Shown: positions 17,105 through 26,500 of the stretch, one piece after another | Position numbering within the stretch: the stretch's first letter is position 1 | How the letters are laid out: the number at the start of each line of letters is the position of its first letter | Assembly: GCF_900188275.1 (NCBI RefSeq) | Contig: NZ_FZNY01000003.1 | Coordinates: 468,547 to 532,546, forward strand | DNA from: Dokdonia pacifica | GTDB taxonomy: Bacteria > Bacteroidota > Bacteroidia > Flavobacteriales > Flavobacteriaceae | DNA length: 64,000 nucleotides | Reading direction: 5' to 3' | Position numbers and translations under genes: made by a program | The notes under the pieces: model-generated | What the model was told of the DNA's origin: nothing | The model's database searches: none | What the model saw: only the letters and a program-made list of their open reading frames with translations

Positions 17105-17143
17105 AAACACCCTCATTTTAAAACCTAAAATGAGGGTGTTTTG
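17105..17143 (+). terminator. Rho-independent terminator
   Basis: A long stem pairs AACACCCTCATTTTA with TAAAATGAGGGTGTT over a short loop and is followed by TTGTTT. It sits directly after the DUF1684 stop and before the convergent GH17 gene, and may act in both directions. Confidence 0.9.
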
Positions 17144-17211
17144 TTTAAAAGGGGTTCAAGCTACTTAATAAACTCTTTATACTGAGATTAATTAGTTTGT
17201 ATTAACCATCT

Positions 17212-18120
17212 TTAAAATTTTAATTTTTCGCGTTTATCCCATAATCCCCAATACGCACCTACATCACCTTCAGGGCCTACTTTCCATGATTCATCAAATG
17301 ATGAGAAATAAAACAATTCTATGTTCTCTTTAGCAGACCAAGCTTGTGCATTAATAAAGTATTTCATTGCATTTTCACGAGATGGGAAAGCACCTTTTAG
17401 ATTGGTTCCGTGACTCGGCCATCCTGTTTCTGTAATAATTACTTTTTTACCATTTGCAGCATGGGTAGCTTGTCCAAACATTTGCTGCATGTGATTTAAA
17501 GAGTTTTCTAAATCACATCCTTCCCAATAGGGATAACAATTAGATAAGATCACATCGCATGCTTCTGTGATTTTTGGTCTATGTGAAAATTCATAATAAG
17601 CATCTACATATCCAACAGTAATATCAGGTAAGGCTTCTTTAACAAGGTAGATATAGTCTAATAATTGTTCTTCTGTAAGATCACCACGATACATAACTTC
17701 ATTACCTACAGCAGCAATATCTACACAACCTTCTTTTGCTAGTGCAATAAGTGCTTCAATCTCATCTTCGTTTTTTTGCAAATCATCCCCTAACCATGCA
17801 CCTACCATAGTTTTCATTCCATGTTTATGTGCTATACGAGGAATGTATTCATTGCCTTCAATACAAGAGAAGGAACGCACCCATTTTGTATAAGGTTTTA
17901 TAATATTTATTCTTCGTTCTACTTGTGCTTCTGTAATCACATCACCAGGTTCTTGCCCATCTTCATACATACTAAAGCACAGTCCGTGCATTCCAGCTTT
18001 TAATGTTTTTCTCCAAAGTTTTTCTAATTCTTTGGTGGTGTACTTGCTAAAATCAACACCTTTATGGTGTGTGAAATCTGTGTTTTCAAGTAGAAAATTA
18101 TGATCTCCTCTATATGACAT
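17212..18120 (-). CDS. Cytoplasmic GH17 beta-1,3-glucanase-type hydrolase
   Basis: A 302-residue GH17 enzyme with no signal peptide. The acid/base Glu141 lies in VDIAAVGNEVM and the nucleophile Glu231 in VIITETGWPSHG; both motifs are standard for GH17 and are 90 residues apart. The whole protein is collinear with the C-terminal domain of the MFS-GH17 fusion directly upstream (same motifs, same 90-residue spacing), so one is a duplicate of the other. Its gene begins 5 nt after the fusion gene stops, so it is the last gene of the glucan operon. It is expected to cut or transglycosylate imported beta-1,3-oligoglucans in the cytosol. Confidence 0.9.
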   Translation of the reverse strand: MSYRGDHNFLLENTDFTHHKGVDFSKYTTKELEKLWRKTLKAGMHGLCFSMYEDGQEPGDVITEAQVERRINIIKPYTKWVRSFSCIEGNEYIPRIAHKHGMKTMVGAWLGDDLQKNEDEIEALIALAKEGCVDIAAVGNEVMYRGDLTEEQLLDYIYLVKEALPDITVGYVDAYYEFSHRPKITEACDVILSNCYPYWEGCDLENSLNHMQQMFGQATHAANGKKVIITETGWPSHGTNLKGAFPSRENAMKYFINAQAWSAKENIELFYFSSFDESWKVGPEGDVGAYWGLWDKREKLKF

Positions 18121-18125
18121 ATGAA

Positions 18126-20453
18126 TTAATATTTTAATTTTTCACTAGTATCCCATAATCCCCATCGCGCGCCTACATCACCTTCTTGATGTACTTTCCA
18201 TGACTCATCAAAAGATGAGAAGTAGAATAGGGGTATAGAACTCTTTTTAGACATATTACTGGCAGAAATGAAGTATTTCATAGCATTTTCTGTAGTAGGC
18301 ATAGCACCTGCTACACTATCTCCTTGATTTGGCCATCCAGTTTCTGTAATGATTACTGGTTTTCCTTTAGAAATATCTTTTGTCACCGTATACATTTGTC
18401 TTAAGTAACGCGTAGCCTCTTCTATATTACTTCCTTCCCAGAAAGGATAACAGTTTACTAAAATGACATCACATACTTCTATAAGTTCTGGATGCTCATG
18501 AAATTGATAATAAGCATCTACATATCCTACAGGAATGCCTGGTAATTCTTTTTTAACTTTATTGATATGTACTATGATTTCTTGTACACTTAAATCACCT
18601 CTCATTAATACTTCGTTACCTACTACAGCAATATCTACAAGCTTGTTTTTTGCAAGTTGAATAAGCGCATCAATCTCTTTGTTATTTTGAGCTTTATCAT
18701 TCCCAATCCATGCACCTACCATGGTTTTTAGGCCTTTATTATGTGCTGCTTGAGGAATGAATTCATTTCCATTTGTACAAGAGAATGAACGCACCCATTT
18801 GGTGTATGGAGCAATAACATCCATACGGCGTTGTATTTGCGCTTCAGATAGTTGATCACCAATATCCTGTCCTTCTGTATATGGACTAAAGCATATCCCG
18901 TGTAAACCACCATTTAGTGACTTGGAGAATAGTGATTTGATTTCATCGGTTGACATCTCGCTAAAATCTATATCGTATTTTGAATCGGTAGGTACTGAAG
19001 CACCCATGAGTGTTGCGAGCTTACCAGTTTGGTAAAAAGAAGTTGGTTTTTTGCGTTTTTCTAGTTCTGCACGAATTTCATTAGCTCTGGCTTCATCAAT
19101 GGCATAATCTTTCATAATATACATAGCAGCGATTGTACCTAATACTGGGAAGGCACAAAAGAAAGCGTGTAATCCATCTACAGCACCTTGCTGATCTATC
19201 GTAGCTAAATCTGAATTAAAACCAACTAACCAAATTATTAATCCGCTAAAAGCTCCAGCAATAGCAAAACCTACTTTAACCATCCACCAATAAATGGCCC
19301 CAAAAATTCCTTCTCTACGTTTGCCAGAGTTTAGCTCATCTACATCAATAACATCTGCTGTCATAGACATCATAATGGTAAATAAACTTCCGATACCAAA
19401 TGAGAAGAATGGAAGTGCAATAATATATAACCAAGGTTTTCCTGGAACAAATAAGAAGTATAGCATAATGTACCCAACTATAGAAATACTTTGAGAAATC
19501 ATAAATGCTTTTTTCTTACCTATCTTTTTTGCAAGAGTCGCTACAATAGGGATTACAATAAATGTTGTTCCTAAAGCACCTAAACATCCAAATAAAGAAA
19601 CCCATATACCAGATGCCCCGGCGTCTCCATTAAATAGTTTATATACAATGACAAAAAATGTTAGTGATGATACCGCCATAAAAGCGTTGTATATAAAGAA
19701 TGTAGCTCCGCATAATTTTCTAAATTCTTTAATTTTAAAAGCTTCTACAAAACTTCGAAGTATTTTTTTAACACTTCCTCCTATGTTAGCAAAATTTAAT
19801 GGTTCATAATCTTTATCTACTGTAGATTCGCCTTTTATAAAAAGTGCAGGAACCATGGCGCAGAATGCACATGGAATAGCGACCCATATGGCCAGTTCTC
19901 TAACGGCTACTTCGGCAGAGGGGAACCACTCAGGATCGTACATAATGATCCAAAATAATGGGGCTATTACCCAAGCCCATTGTCCAATCCACTGAGCAAT
20001 GGCCATAATGCTTGTACGTTCATGGAAATCATCACTCATTTCATATCCCATCGCCACATAGGGTACACTAAAAAATGTAAGACCTAAATAAAATACAACC
20101 GACCAAAGAAAGAAGTACCAAAAATTATATTGAACTGTGTTTTCTTTAAAGAGTTGCCACATAAAGATATAAGAAACTCCCATGATGAATCCTCCTATAA
20201 GAACATATATTCTACGTCTTCCCCATTTTGATTTTGTATTATCAGAAATGAAGCCCATGATAGGATCTGTAATTGCATCAAATAGCCTAGGAAATAAATA
20301 AATCATGGCCCACATTAATCCAGTAAATTTTAAATCTTCTACTAGTACCACCATGAATATTCCTAGTATAGCAGGAAACATTTGATTGGCAAACATTCCG
20401 ACACCAAAGGCAATTTTTTGACCGAGTGGAACTTTTTGGGTAGTTGTGGACAT
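18126..20453 (-). CDS. MFS sugar symporter fused to a GH17 domain
   Basis: A 775-residue fusion. Residues about 1-460 are a 12-helix transporter of the GPH (glycoside-pentoside-hexuronide:cation symporter) type: FPRLFDAITDPIMGFISDNTKSKWGRRR near 48-76 is the signature loop. After a linker of about 25 residues, residues about 475-775 are a GH17 domain with acid/base Glu614 (VVGNEVLMRG) and nucleophile Glu704 (IITETGWP). With an even number of helices and no signal peptide, the hydrolase should face the cytosol. The partner gene downstream is a free copy of the GH17 domain. The product likely imports beta-1,3-glucan oligosaccharides and cleaves them on arrival. Confidence 0.9.
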   Translation of the reverse strand: MSTTTQKVPLGQKIAFGVGMFANQMFPAILGIFMVVLVEDLKFTGLMWAMIYLFPRLFDAITDPIMGFISDNTKSKWGRRRIYVLIGGFIMGVSYIFMWQLFKENTVQYNFWYFFLWSVVFYLGLTFFSVPYVAMGYEMSDDFHERTSIMAIAQWIGQWAWVIAPLFWIIMYDPEWFPSAEVAVRELAIWVAIPCAFCAMVPALFIKGESTVDKDYEPLNFANIGGSVKKILRSFVEAFKIKEFRKLCGATFFIYNAFMAVSSLTFFVIVYKLFNGDAGASGIWVSLFGCLGALGTTFIVIPIVATLAKKIGKKKAFMISQSISIVGYIMLYFLFVPGKPWLYIIALPFFSFGIGSLFTIMMSMTADVIDVDELNSGKRREGIFGAIYWWMVKVGFAIAGAFSGLIIWLVGFNSDLATIDQQGAVDGLHAFFCAFPVLGTIAAMYIMKDYAIDEARANEIRAELEKRKKPTSFYQTGKLATLMGASVPTDSKYDIDFSEMSTDEIKSLFSKSLNGGLHGICFSPYTEGQDIGDQLSEAQIQRRMDVIAPYTKWVRSFSCTNGNEFIPQAAHNKGLKTMVGAWIGNDKAQNNKEIDALIQLAKNKLVDIAVVGNEVLMRGDLSVQEIIVHINKVKKELPGIPVGYVDAYYQFHEHPELIEVCDVILVNCYPFWEGSNIEEATRYLRQMYTVTKDISKGKPVIITETGWPNQGDSVAGAMPTTENAMKYFISASNMSKKSSIPLFYFSSFDESWKVHQEGDVGARWGLWDTSEKLKY

Positions 20454-20508
20454 AATTTTTAGAGTTTTAATTAGTAATTAGTTCATAGAAAGTGATGATA
20501 GTTCTGGG

Positions 20509-20593
20509 TACGCTTTACCATTTCATTCTCCCTCTAGTCGTGAACCTGCCTGCCGGCAGACAGGTCTCACGAGTTCGATTTCGCGAAAGCGTA
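20509..20593 (+). repeat. 65-bp compound hairpin repeat, copy 2, with nested 20-bp palindrome
   Basis: Aligns without gaps to copy 3 (51943-52007) except for one insert of exactly 20 bp, CCTGCCTGCCGGCAGACAGG at 20545-20564, placed between GTGAA and TCTCAC at the hairpin tip. It lies between the MFS-GH17 and GH30 genes. Confidence 0.85.
20545..20564. repeat. Nested near-palindrome CCTGCCTGCCGGCAGACAGG
   Basis: A 20-bp near-perfect inverted repeat that interrupts the 65-bp element. From memory, this GC-rich palindrome is common in Bacteroidota intergenic DNA, where it yields false peptides containing LPAGRQ. Confidence 0.7.
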
Positions 20594-20641
20594 TTCATTC
20601 TTTACCATATTACGATCTATGTTATTCATTATGTATATGTT

Positions 20642-22150
20642 TTATTTACGACTTGGGATCATAATAGTTTGTAATGCTTGTCCTTCAATATGAAGGTTTA
20701 CAGTTTCTTCTTTAAGTGTTAAGCTAAAATCTCTTGCTTGTGGTTCTTCATTAAAAACAACAACAGCAATAGAGCCATCAGGGTTTTTGGCAGCAGTGAC
20801 CATAAATTTCTTATCTGCTGTACTCTCAAGAGCAATTACTTTTGCTCCAGGGCGTATGTATTTACTAAAATGCGCCATGGTGTAGTATAGCGGTGTAAAG
20901 TATACTTCATCTTTTTCTGGATCTACAATAACGGGTGCTGCACACCAGTTTTTAAACCAGTTTGGACCTCCTTGGGTGTCTAACACCATATTCCAATCTA
21001 CCCATCCGTCTACCCAATTGTTAAGGCAACCTATGATGTCTCTTGCATATCTGTTTACAGGAGCATATTTAGGGTGTAAGTATTTTTTTTCTTCTTCACG
21101 CCAATCATATCCCCAATCTGTAGATTTTTTACTCCAGTACCACATATCGTCTTTCCAAGCGGGAACTTCAGAATCGATACAACCTTCGGTTTCTATTAGT
21201 AATTTATTGGGAGCTTTATTGTGTGCGTATTGTAATTCTTCGGGAAATACTTCATAAGTACTTTCATACCAGTGTATCGCAGTGCCATCAAAATATTTTG
21301 AAGTTTCTTCGGTAGCATACATAGAGTCTACCCATTCTTTTAAACCTGCTCTATTTTGGTCATATCCTAAAATGATTTTGTCACCATGCCCATCTGTTTC
21401 TAGTTTTGGGCCTAAATGGTTTTGTACAAAATTGGTCATCTCATCAGGGGTGTAGTGCATACTTTCCCAATTGTTACCATTTCCATGCGGCTCATTTTCT
21501 ACTGTGAAGCCCCATATGTCAATACCTTCGGCTTTATATGCGTCTACATATTTTGAAAAGAATAAAGCCCATGTATCGTAATATTTAGGTAATAATTTTC
21601 CTCCTACCCACTCGTTGTTATCTTTCATCCATGGGGAAGCTGTCCATGGTGATGCAAAGATTTTAAATCCATCTTCAGATGCAGCCATGGCATCTTTAAT
21701 CATAGGAATAAGATCCTCTTTGTCTTCTTGAATTGTAAAATGCTCCAGTTCCATATCATCTTCAACTGGAGCGTATGAGTATTGTGATAATGAAAAATCA
21801 CAAGAGTTCATATGGGTTCTCGTAAGTGAATAATTAGCCCCTTCTTTACTAAAGTAGGCTTGTATAATGGTATCTCTATTTTTCTTGCTTAAACGGTTTA
21901 GTAAATAGGCAGAAGATTCTGTAAAAGCTCCTCCAAATCCAGTAATAGTTTGTAATTCTTTTTCTGGAAACAGCGTGATTTTTTCTAAAGTATCAGCTTC
22001 AGAAATTGTTTGCACAGCCGTTAATTTATTTCCACTTGCTGAGGTCTCATAGACGTCTACTTGAAGTGTTTTTGATTGTTCTTTTTCTTTAGTGCATGCC
22101 ATTACGGTAATAACAAGTATAAATAGCGGATATGTTTTAAATAGTTTCAT
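20642..22150 (-). CDS. GH30 family glycoside hydrolase lipoprotein
   Basis: A 502-residue lipoprotein; the start ends VITVMAC with Cys19 for lipidation. GH30 motifs: TITGFGGAFTESSAYLL near 68-84, SPWTASPWMK near 167-176, acid/base Glu220 in GFTVENEP, and nucleophile Glu322 in LLIETEGC. Overall like the glucosylceramidase/beta-1,6-glucanase branch. In a laminarin locus the expected job is removing beta-1,6 side links or exo-cleavage of beta-1,3 chains. It follows the GH17 lipoprotein gene by 5 nt, a tight operon. Confidence 0.92.
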   Translation of the reverse strand: MKLFKTYPLFILVITVMACTKEKEQSKTLQVDVYETSASGNKLTAVQTISEADTLEKITLFPEKELQTITGFGGAFTESSAYLLNRLSKKNRDTIIQAYFSKEGANYSLTRTHMNSCDFSLSQYSYAPVEDDMELEHFTIQEDKEDLIPMIKDAMAASEDGFKIFASPWTASPWMKDNNEWVGGKLLPKYYDTWALFFSKYVDAYKAEGIDIWGFTVENEPHGNGNNWESMHYTPDEMTNFVQNHLGPKLETDGHGDKIILGYDQNRAGLKEWVDSMYATEETSKYFDGTAIHWYESTYEVFPEELQYAHNKAPNKLLIETEGCIDSEVPAWKDDMWYWSKKSTDWGYDWREEEKKYLHPKYAPVNRYARDIIGCLNNWVDGWVDWNMVLDTQGGPNWFKNWCAAPVIVDPEKDEVYFTPLYYTMAHFSKYIRPGAKVIALESTADKKFMVTAAKNPDGSIAVVVFNEEPQARDFSLTLKEETVNLHIEGQALQTIMIPSRK

Positions 22151-22155
22151 AAGTA

Positions 22156-23445
22156 TTAATTCACTAGTACCTTTCCTTTTTCAGGAGGAGATAACACATC
22201 GGTTAGTAATGCTTCTTTATCTCCGTTATAGGTTTTGGTTATTGGATTTCCATTACGTGTTAACCCTTTAAATACCTGTTGATCTACAAGTTTCCAAAGT
22301 GCATATTTTGCTTTTCCATCTACTGTAAAAAGACCAAAATGATTTTCTGATCCTCCGCTGTTATGTGCATCTTTCCATGGCTCATCAAAGGCTTCAAAAT
22401 AGAAGCATGACATTCCATTTTCATTGGTCCAATCACGCATATGCTCATAGTATAGTGCCTCTTTATATTCATCTGTTGCCTTAGATCCATTAGGACCGTA
22501 TAAGCCATTAGATGCGCTTGCCCATCCGGTTTCGCCAATATGAATAGGCTTATCTATTCCTAAGCTTTTCATATAACTAGCCACGCTATCTGTTTGAGCC
22601 ATGGCATATTTTTTAGCACGTAACATAGCCACATCAATTTTTTCTAGATGTGTTCGTTCATTTTCATGTCCAAATACACCCCAAAATGCTGGGTTGTAAT
22701 GTGTGTCATGCATAGGGTAGGTGTGTACAGATAGGTAATCTACTGCTTGTATAAGATCTTCTAATGCTTTGACGTGGTATTGATTTTCTCCACCTCCCCA
22801 AGAAGCAAAATTATCTGAACTCGTAATCCACAAGTCTTTTGAAAGTGTCCCTGTTGCTTTAAGATTTTGTAAATGATTTACCCATTTTAAAATAACATCT
22901 GGCTGTACATAATAGGAGGTAGCCCATTTGACCATAGCTTCATTACCTACAGCGATTATTTTTACAATATCTGGGTATTGTTGTGCTAATTTTACTGCTC
23001 TATCAATTTCGGCAGCATTATCTGGACTTTCTACATTGTGATTTGGTTCCAGTTCAGTCCATGCATTTAGACAATCTATCCAGGCGCCTAACATTACATA
23101 CATTTCAAAACTAGCGTCTTCTTCTTTAAGCTCTTTAATAGCTTTTAGGATATTAGATGCCTGTGCTAACTGAACATTATAAGTTCTTAATACTTTAATA
23201 TCCATTGCATGCAGCAATTTCATATCTTCCTTTAACTGTGGTATTGTGGGCTGACTGTCACGAGAAGTCATACGGTATCCACCATAAGAGATGGCTAAAT
23301 AGTCTGGATTTCCTAATATATCTTTAGCAGTCACTTTTTTTATTGTTTGTTCTTTTGGTGTTTCAGGGGCTTTCATATCTTCTTTACAAGACCATCCACA
23401 AAAAGATAGAAGCAATCCAACTATGATGTGTTTTATATTTTTCAT
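22156..23445 (-). CDS. GH17 family glycoside hydrolase lipoprotein
   Basis: A 429-residue secreted GH17 enzyme. Lipobox ends SFCGWSC (Cys20). The TIM barrel carries IKVLRTYNVQ, acid/base Glu169 in IIAVGNEAMV and nucleophile Glu305 in IHIGETGWAS, with FYFEAFDEPWK near the end. It is expected to cleave beta-1,3-glucan at the outer membrane or in the periplasm. It is only moderately similar to the two cytoplasmic GH17 domains nearby, which suggests a distinct function rather than a recent copy. It is translated just upstream of the GH30 gene with a 5-nt gap. Confidence 0.92.
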   Translation of the reverse strand: MKNIKHIIVGLLLSFCGWSCKEDMKAPETPKEQTIKKVTAKDILGNPDYLAISYGGYRMTSRDSQPTIPQLKEDMKLLHAMDIKVLRTYNVQLAQASNILKAIKELKEEDASFEMYVMLGAWIDCLNAWTELEPNHNVESPDNAAEIDRAVKLAQQYPDIVKIIAVGNEAMVKWATSYYVQPDVILKWVNHLQNLKATGTLSKDLWITSSDNFASWGGGENQYHVKALEDLIQAVDYLSVHTYPMHDTHYNPAFWGVFGHENERTHLEKIDVAMLRAKKYAMAQTDSVASYMKSLGIDKPIHIGETGWASASNGLYGPNGSKATDEYKEALYYEHMRDWTNENGMSCFYFEAFDEPWKDAHNSGGSENHFGLFTVDGKAKYALWKLVDQQVFKGLTRNGNPITKTYNGDKEALLTDVLSPPEKGKVLVN

Positions 23446-23491
23446 GGGTTCTTGTATTATTTTATATTTCTTATTAAAAGTATGTTGCTTT

Positions 23492-23515
23492 TATACGCTT
23501 TCGCGAAAGCGTATA
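23492..23515. repeat. Extended perfect palindrome, intergenic (24 bp)
   Basis: The core GCTTTCGCGAAAGC at 23497-23510 is extended on both sides to a 24-bp perfect palindrome (TATAC...GTATA). It fills the 74-nt gap between the GH149 and GH17 genes, so as RNA it would form a hairpin within the operon. Confidence 0.95.
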
Positions 23516-23519
23516 CATG

Positions 23520-26500
23520 CTATTTTAAATAGTTGTTAGTTACCGATACGTGTATTTGAACAATATCTCCTGTACGGCTAAATACTTGCTTACTTATGTT
23601 GTTATCTAAATGCAATGCATCAAAAGTTTGAGAAGTCCCTTCTTTTGAGCGTACTTCTATACATGCTTTTTCTGAAATGGTATAGATCACTGGTATTTGA
23701 CAATAGGTAAAGCAAATAGCGTCTTTAGGGATATGAATCGTTTGTTTTTTAAGGTTTATATCTATATAATCAAATGATTGGGATGTATTTAAAAATTCTG
23801 ATTTACGAAGCATATATGGACTAAATTGAAGTTTTCCATCATTCACAAAAACACCTAATTCTCCAAAACGACTTAGAATATCTTCTTTTACTTGCCCAGT
23901 CATTCCTGGTTGTTGTGCTCCTTTACCTGCGGGTGTATGGGAATAAGGATCTGTTGGGAAAGCTCCATATAGTTTTGGCGATTTATGTACACCAATACCT
24001 TCATTTATTTCATAGTAATGCTCTAATAATCTACCAATAGTTTCATCGCTTTCCTGCTCTCTAATAGCTTTTAAACAACATTCTTGCGCAGCTAGTAGTA
24101 ATTTGGAAACCATATGCCAGTAGATAGAACCTAAGCCTTCATACCCAAAGAAGGTTCCTGATCTTCCAGTAAATGCTTTGTGGTTAAACACAAGCTCATA
24201 AGTATCTAATAAGAACTGACGTTCTTTAGCGACGAGTCCTTGATAGCTTGCGTCTAAGGTATCTAATGCTTCATTTAATCTCTTTGCATTATTAAAATTA
24301 CCATTGAAGTGATACGTACCTTTGATGTCTTTCTGCACTATCTGAACATTATCATGATCAAGAAGTTGTTGCAAAAGCTTTGATTCGCTTATTGCTTTTT
24401 CAGGAATTTGATTTTTATCTAAAAACTTCGCTAATTCTTTGTTAGGGTAGAGGAGATAGCTGTATTGATCTTCTCTGAATAGTGCACTACTTTTTAAAGC
24501 GTCTAGTACCTCTAGATTTTCTTTTGAACTAAGGTATCCAGAACTTAATACGCTTACTTGACCTTCTAACATTTCTTCTAAATAACTCACCGCAATTTCA
24601 TGATCTCCCTTTACAGTCATCAAATTATATGCGTGGTATAAGTTATCTTCTCGTTTATTTGCATCTATGGTATGTTCTATATACGATAGACTTGTTGTGA
24701 TAAAATCAGAAATATTTTGTAATGAAATAGTTTCTTTTTTACCAGAAAATGTGTTTTTATATATCTGTGTTCTATAGGTGCTAGCAGCAGTACCTAAACC
24801 ATCCAGAATAGTCTTACGATTTGTATCAGAAATAGTTTCGTTTAATAAATCTCTATGTGTACTAAGTGTGTAGGTTATACCTGTATAAAACTCGTGTAAC
24901 TCTTTAGATATTTTAGTTTCTTCGATATCTGCATTTGCTATGATATTCCCAAAAAAGTGAAGGAATCTTCTTAGGTAATATAAGGTTACCATAGAAACCC
25001 CATTTCCTACAAGTGCATTATTAGCATCGTTCCATTCTGGACGTTGTGTATTTAACCAAATACCAGCTTCTGGAATGAAATTGGATATTTTAGCCAATAC
25101 TGTTGCCAATATTTTCTCGATAAGATTCACATTGTAGATTTCATTATCTGTGGTATGTAATAGGGCACCATCTACACCTACAATAGCTCTTCTTTTGTTG
25201 ATCTTATCATCAAGATCAAAATCAAAATCAATAGTATCTTTTGGGTTTTTTAGTATTTCTGTATACTCTTTTATGATATATGGGACATTTGCATATACAA
25301 AGAGATCTTTATCAAAATAACTAGCAAGCTTCCCCGGATGATGGTCTTCTATAATCTCTAAAAACTTTTGTAAGTAAATGATCTGATGGTCACCCCAATA
25401 TCCAATATAAGCCCAAGGATTATCTTCTTCTATAGTTTCCCAATCAAAACCACCTTTTGTAACACGGTACGGATTGTATCCATCAAAGGTAGTCGCATTC
25501 AGAAACTTATGAATCATACTCTCAATAAAATCAGGGTAAGCGAGTGATAATGCTTCCCAGTTTTGAAAAATATCTCTCCAGTTTCCTTCGTAATCTAGTA
25601 TTTTAGAACCATCTACTTCACTACGTGTGTTAATTGAAAACTTATTCCAAGGTCTACTTGGATCTCCATGCCTTCTACTAAATTTTAATGGCATGTATTC
25701 TAAGCATAATCTTTTAAAATGTGGATCATCACTTTGAGCAGCTATATCTTTTAAGAAGCCAAGTGAGAATTGATCAGGTAAAGCTTCTATTGTTGTTTTT
25801 TCTTTTTCAAAAACAGTGATGTTTGCTTTTGTGATATAGGTTTTAAAATCCCACTTTTCTATTTGATAATTATGATCAAAAATACCTCCTCTCATGATAT
25901 TGAAGAGTGTATTTGAAAAATGACGTGTATTTCTGAGTTTATTGTCACTGAGTTGCATTCCATCTGATGCACCCGCTAATTCTAAAAGGTGTGTTGTTCC
26001 TTGATCAATATCTTTTTGTACTAACTCCATAAGGTTAGGAGTTGTTTTTATTTTTTCAGAAATCTCAGTGATAGAGCTTATGGTATGGTTTACATCGGCA
26101 ATGAGTATCCATTCTTTTTTTCCTTTATTCTGAAGTTCAATATCTGTAGATACAAAATAGGCACCTCTTTCTGCTTTTACATCTGTTTCTTGATGAATAG
26201 TTTCTCCTCGTCTAAATGATTCTAATTGGAGAGAAGATACAAGGTAGGTAGGGTTGTCTATACCTAAAGACCAAATAATATTACTTTTTAATGCTTCGCT
26301 TGGCTCTGCTTTATCAACAATAATGGCACTAAGAGCATATAAACCAACACCAGAATCTTCTATGAGCTCGTTACGCTTATAGGCATCTACTAGGTTACTA
26401 CTTGCTTTTTGTAAATCTTCACCTACACCATATGGAACAATGTTTTGTAAACCATCTAACAGTGTTACTTTTACAGATGTTTCCTGATTGTTTATGAGTG

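Noticed and set aside
20492..20674. Small plus-strand frame with LPAGRQ peptide
   Set aside because: It lies on top of the 65-bp repeat and its nested palindrome; the peptide is a translation of the repeat, not a gene.
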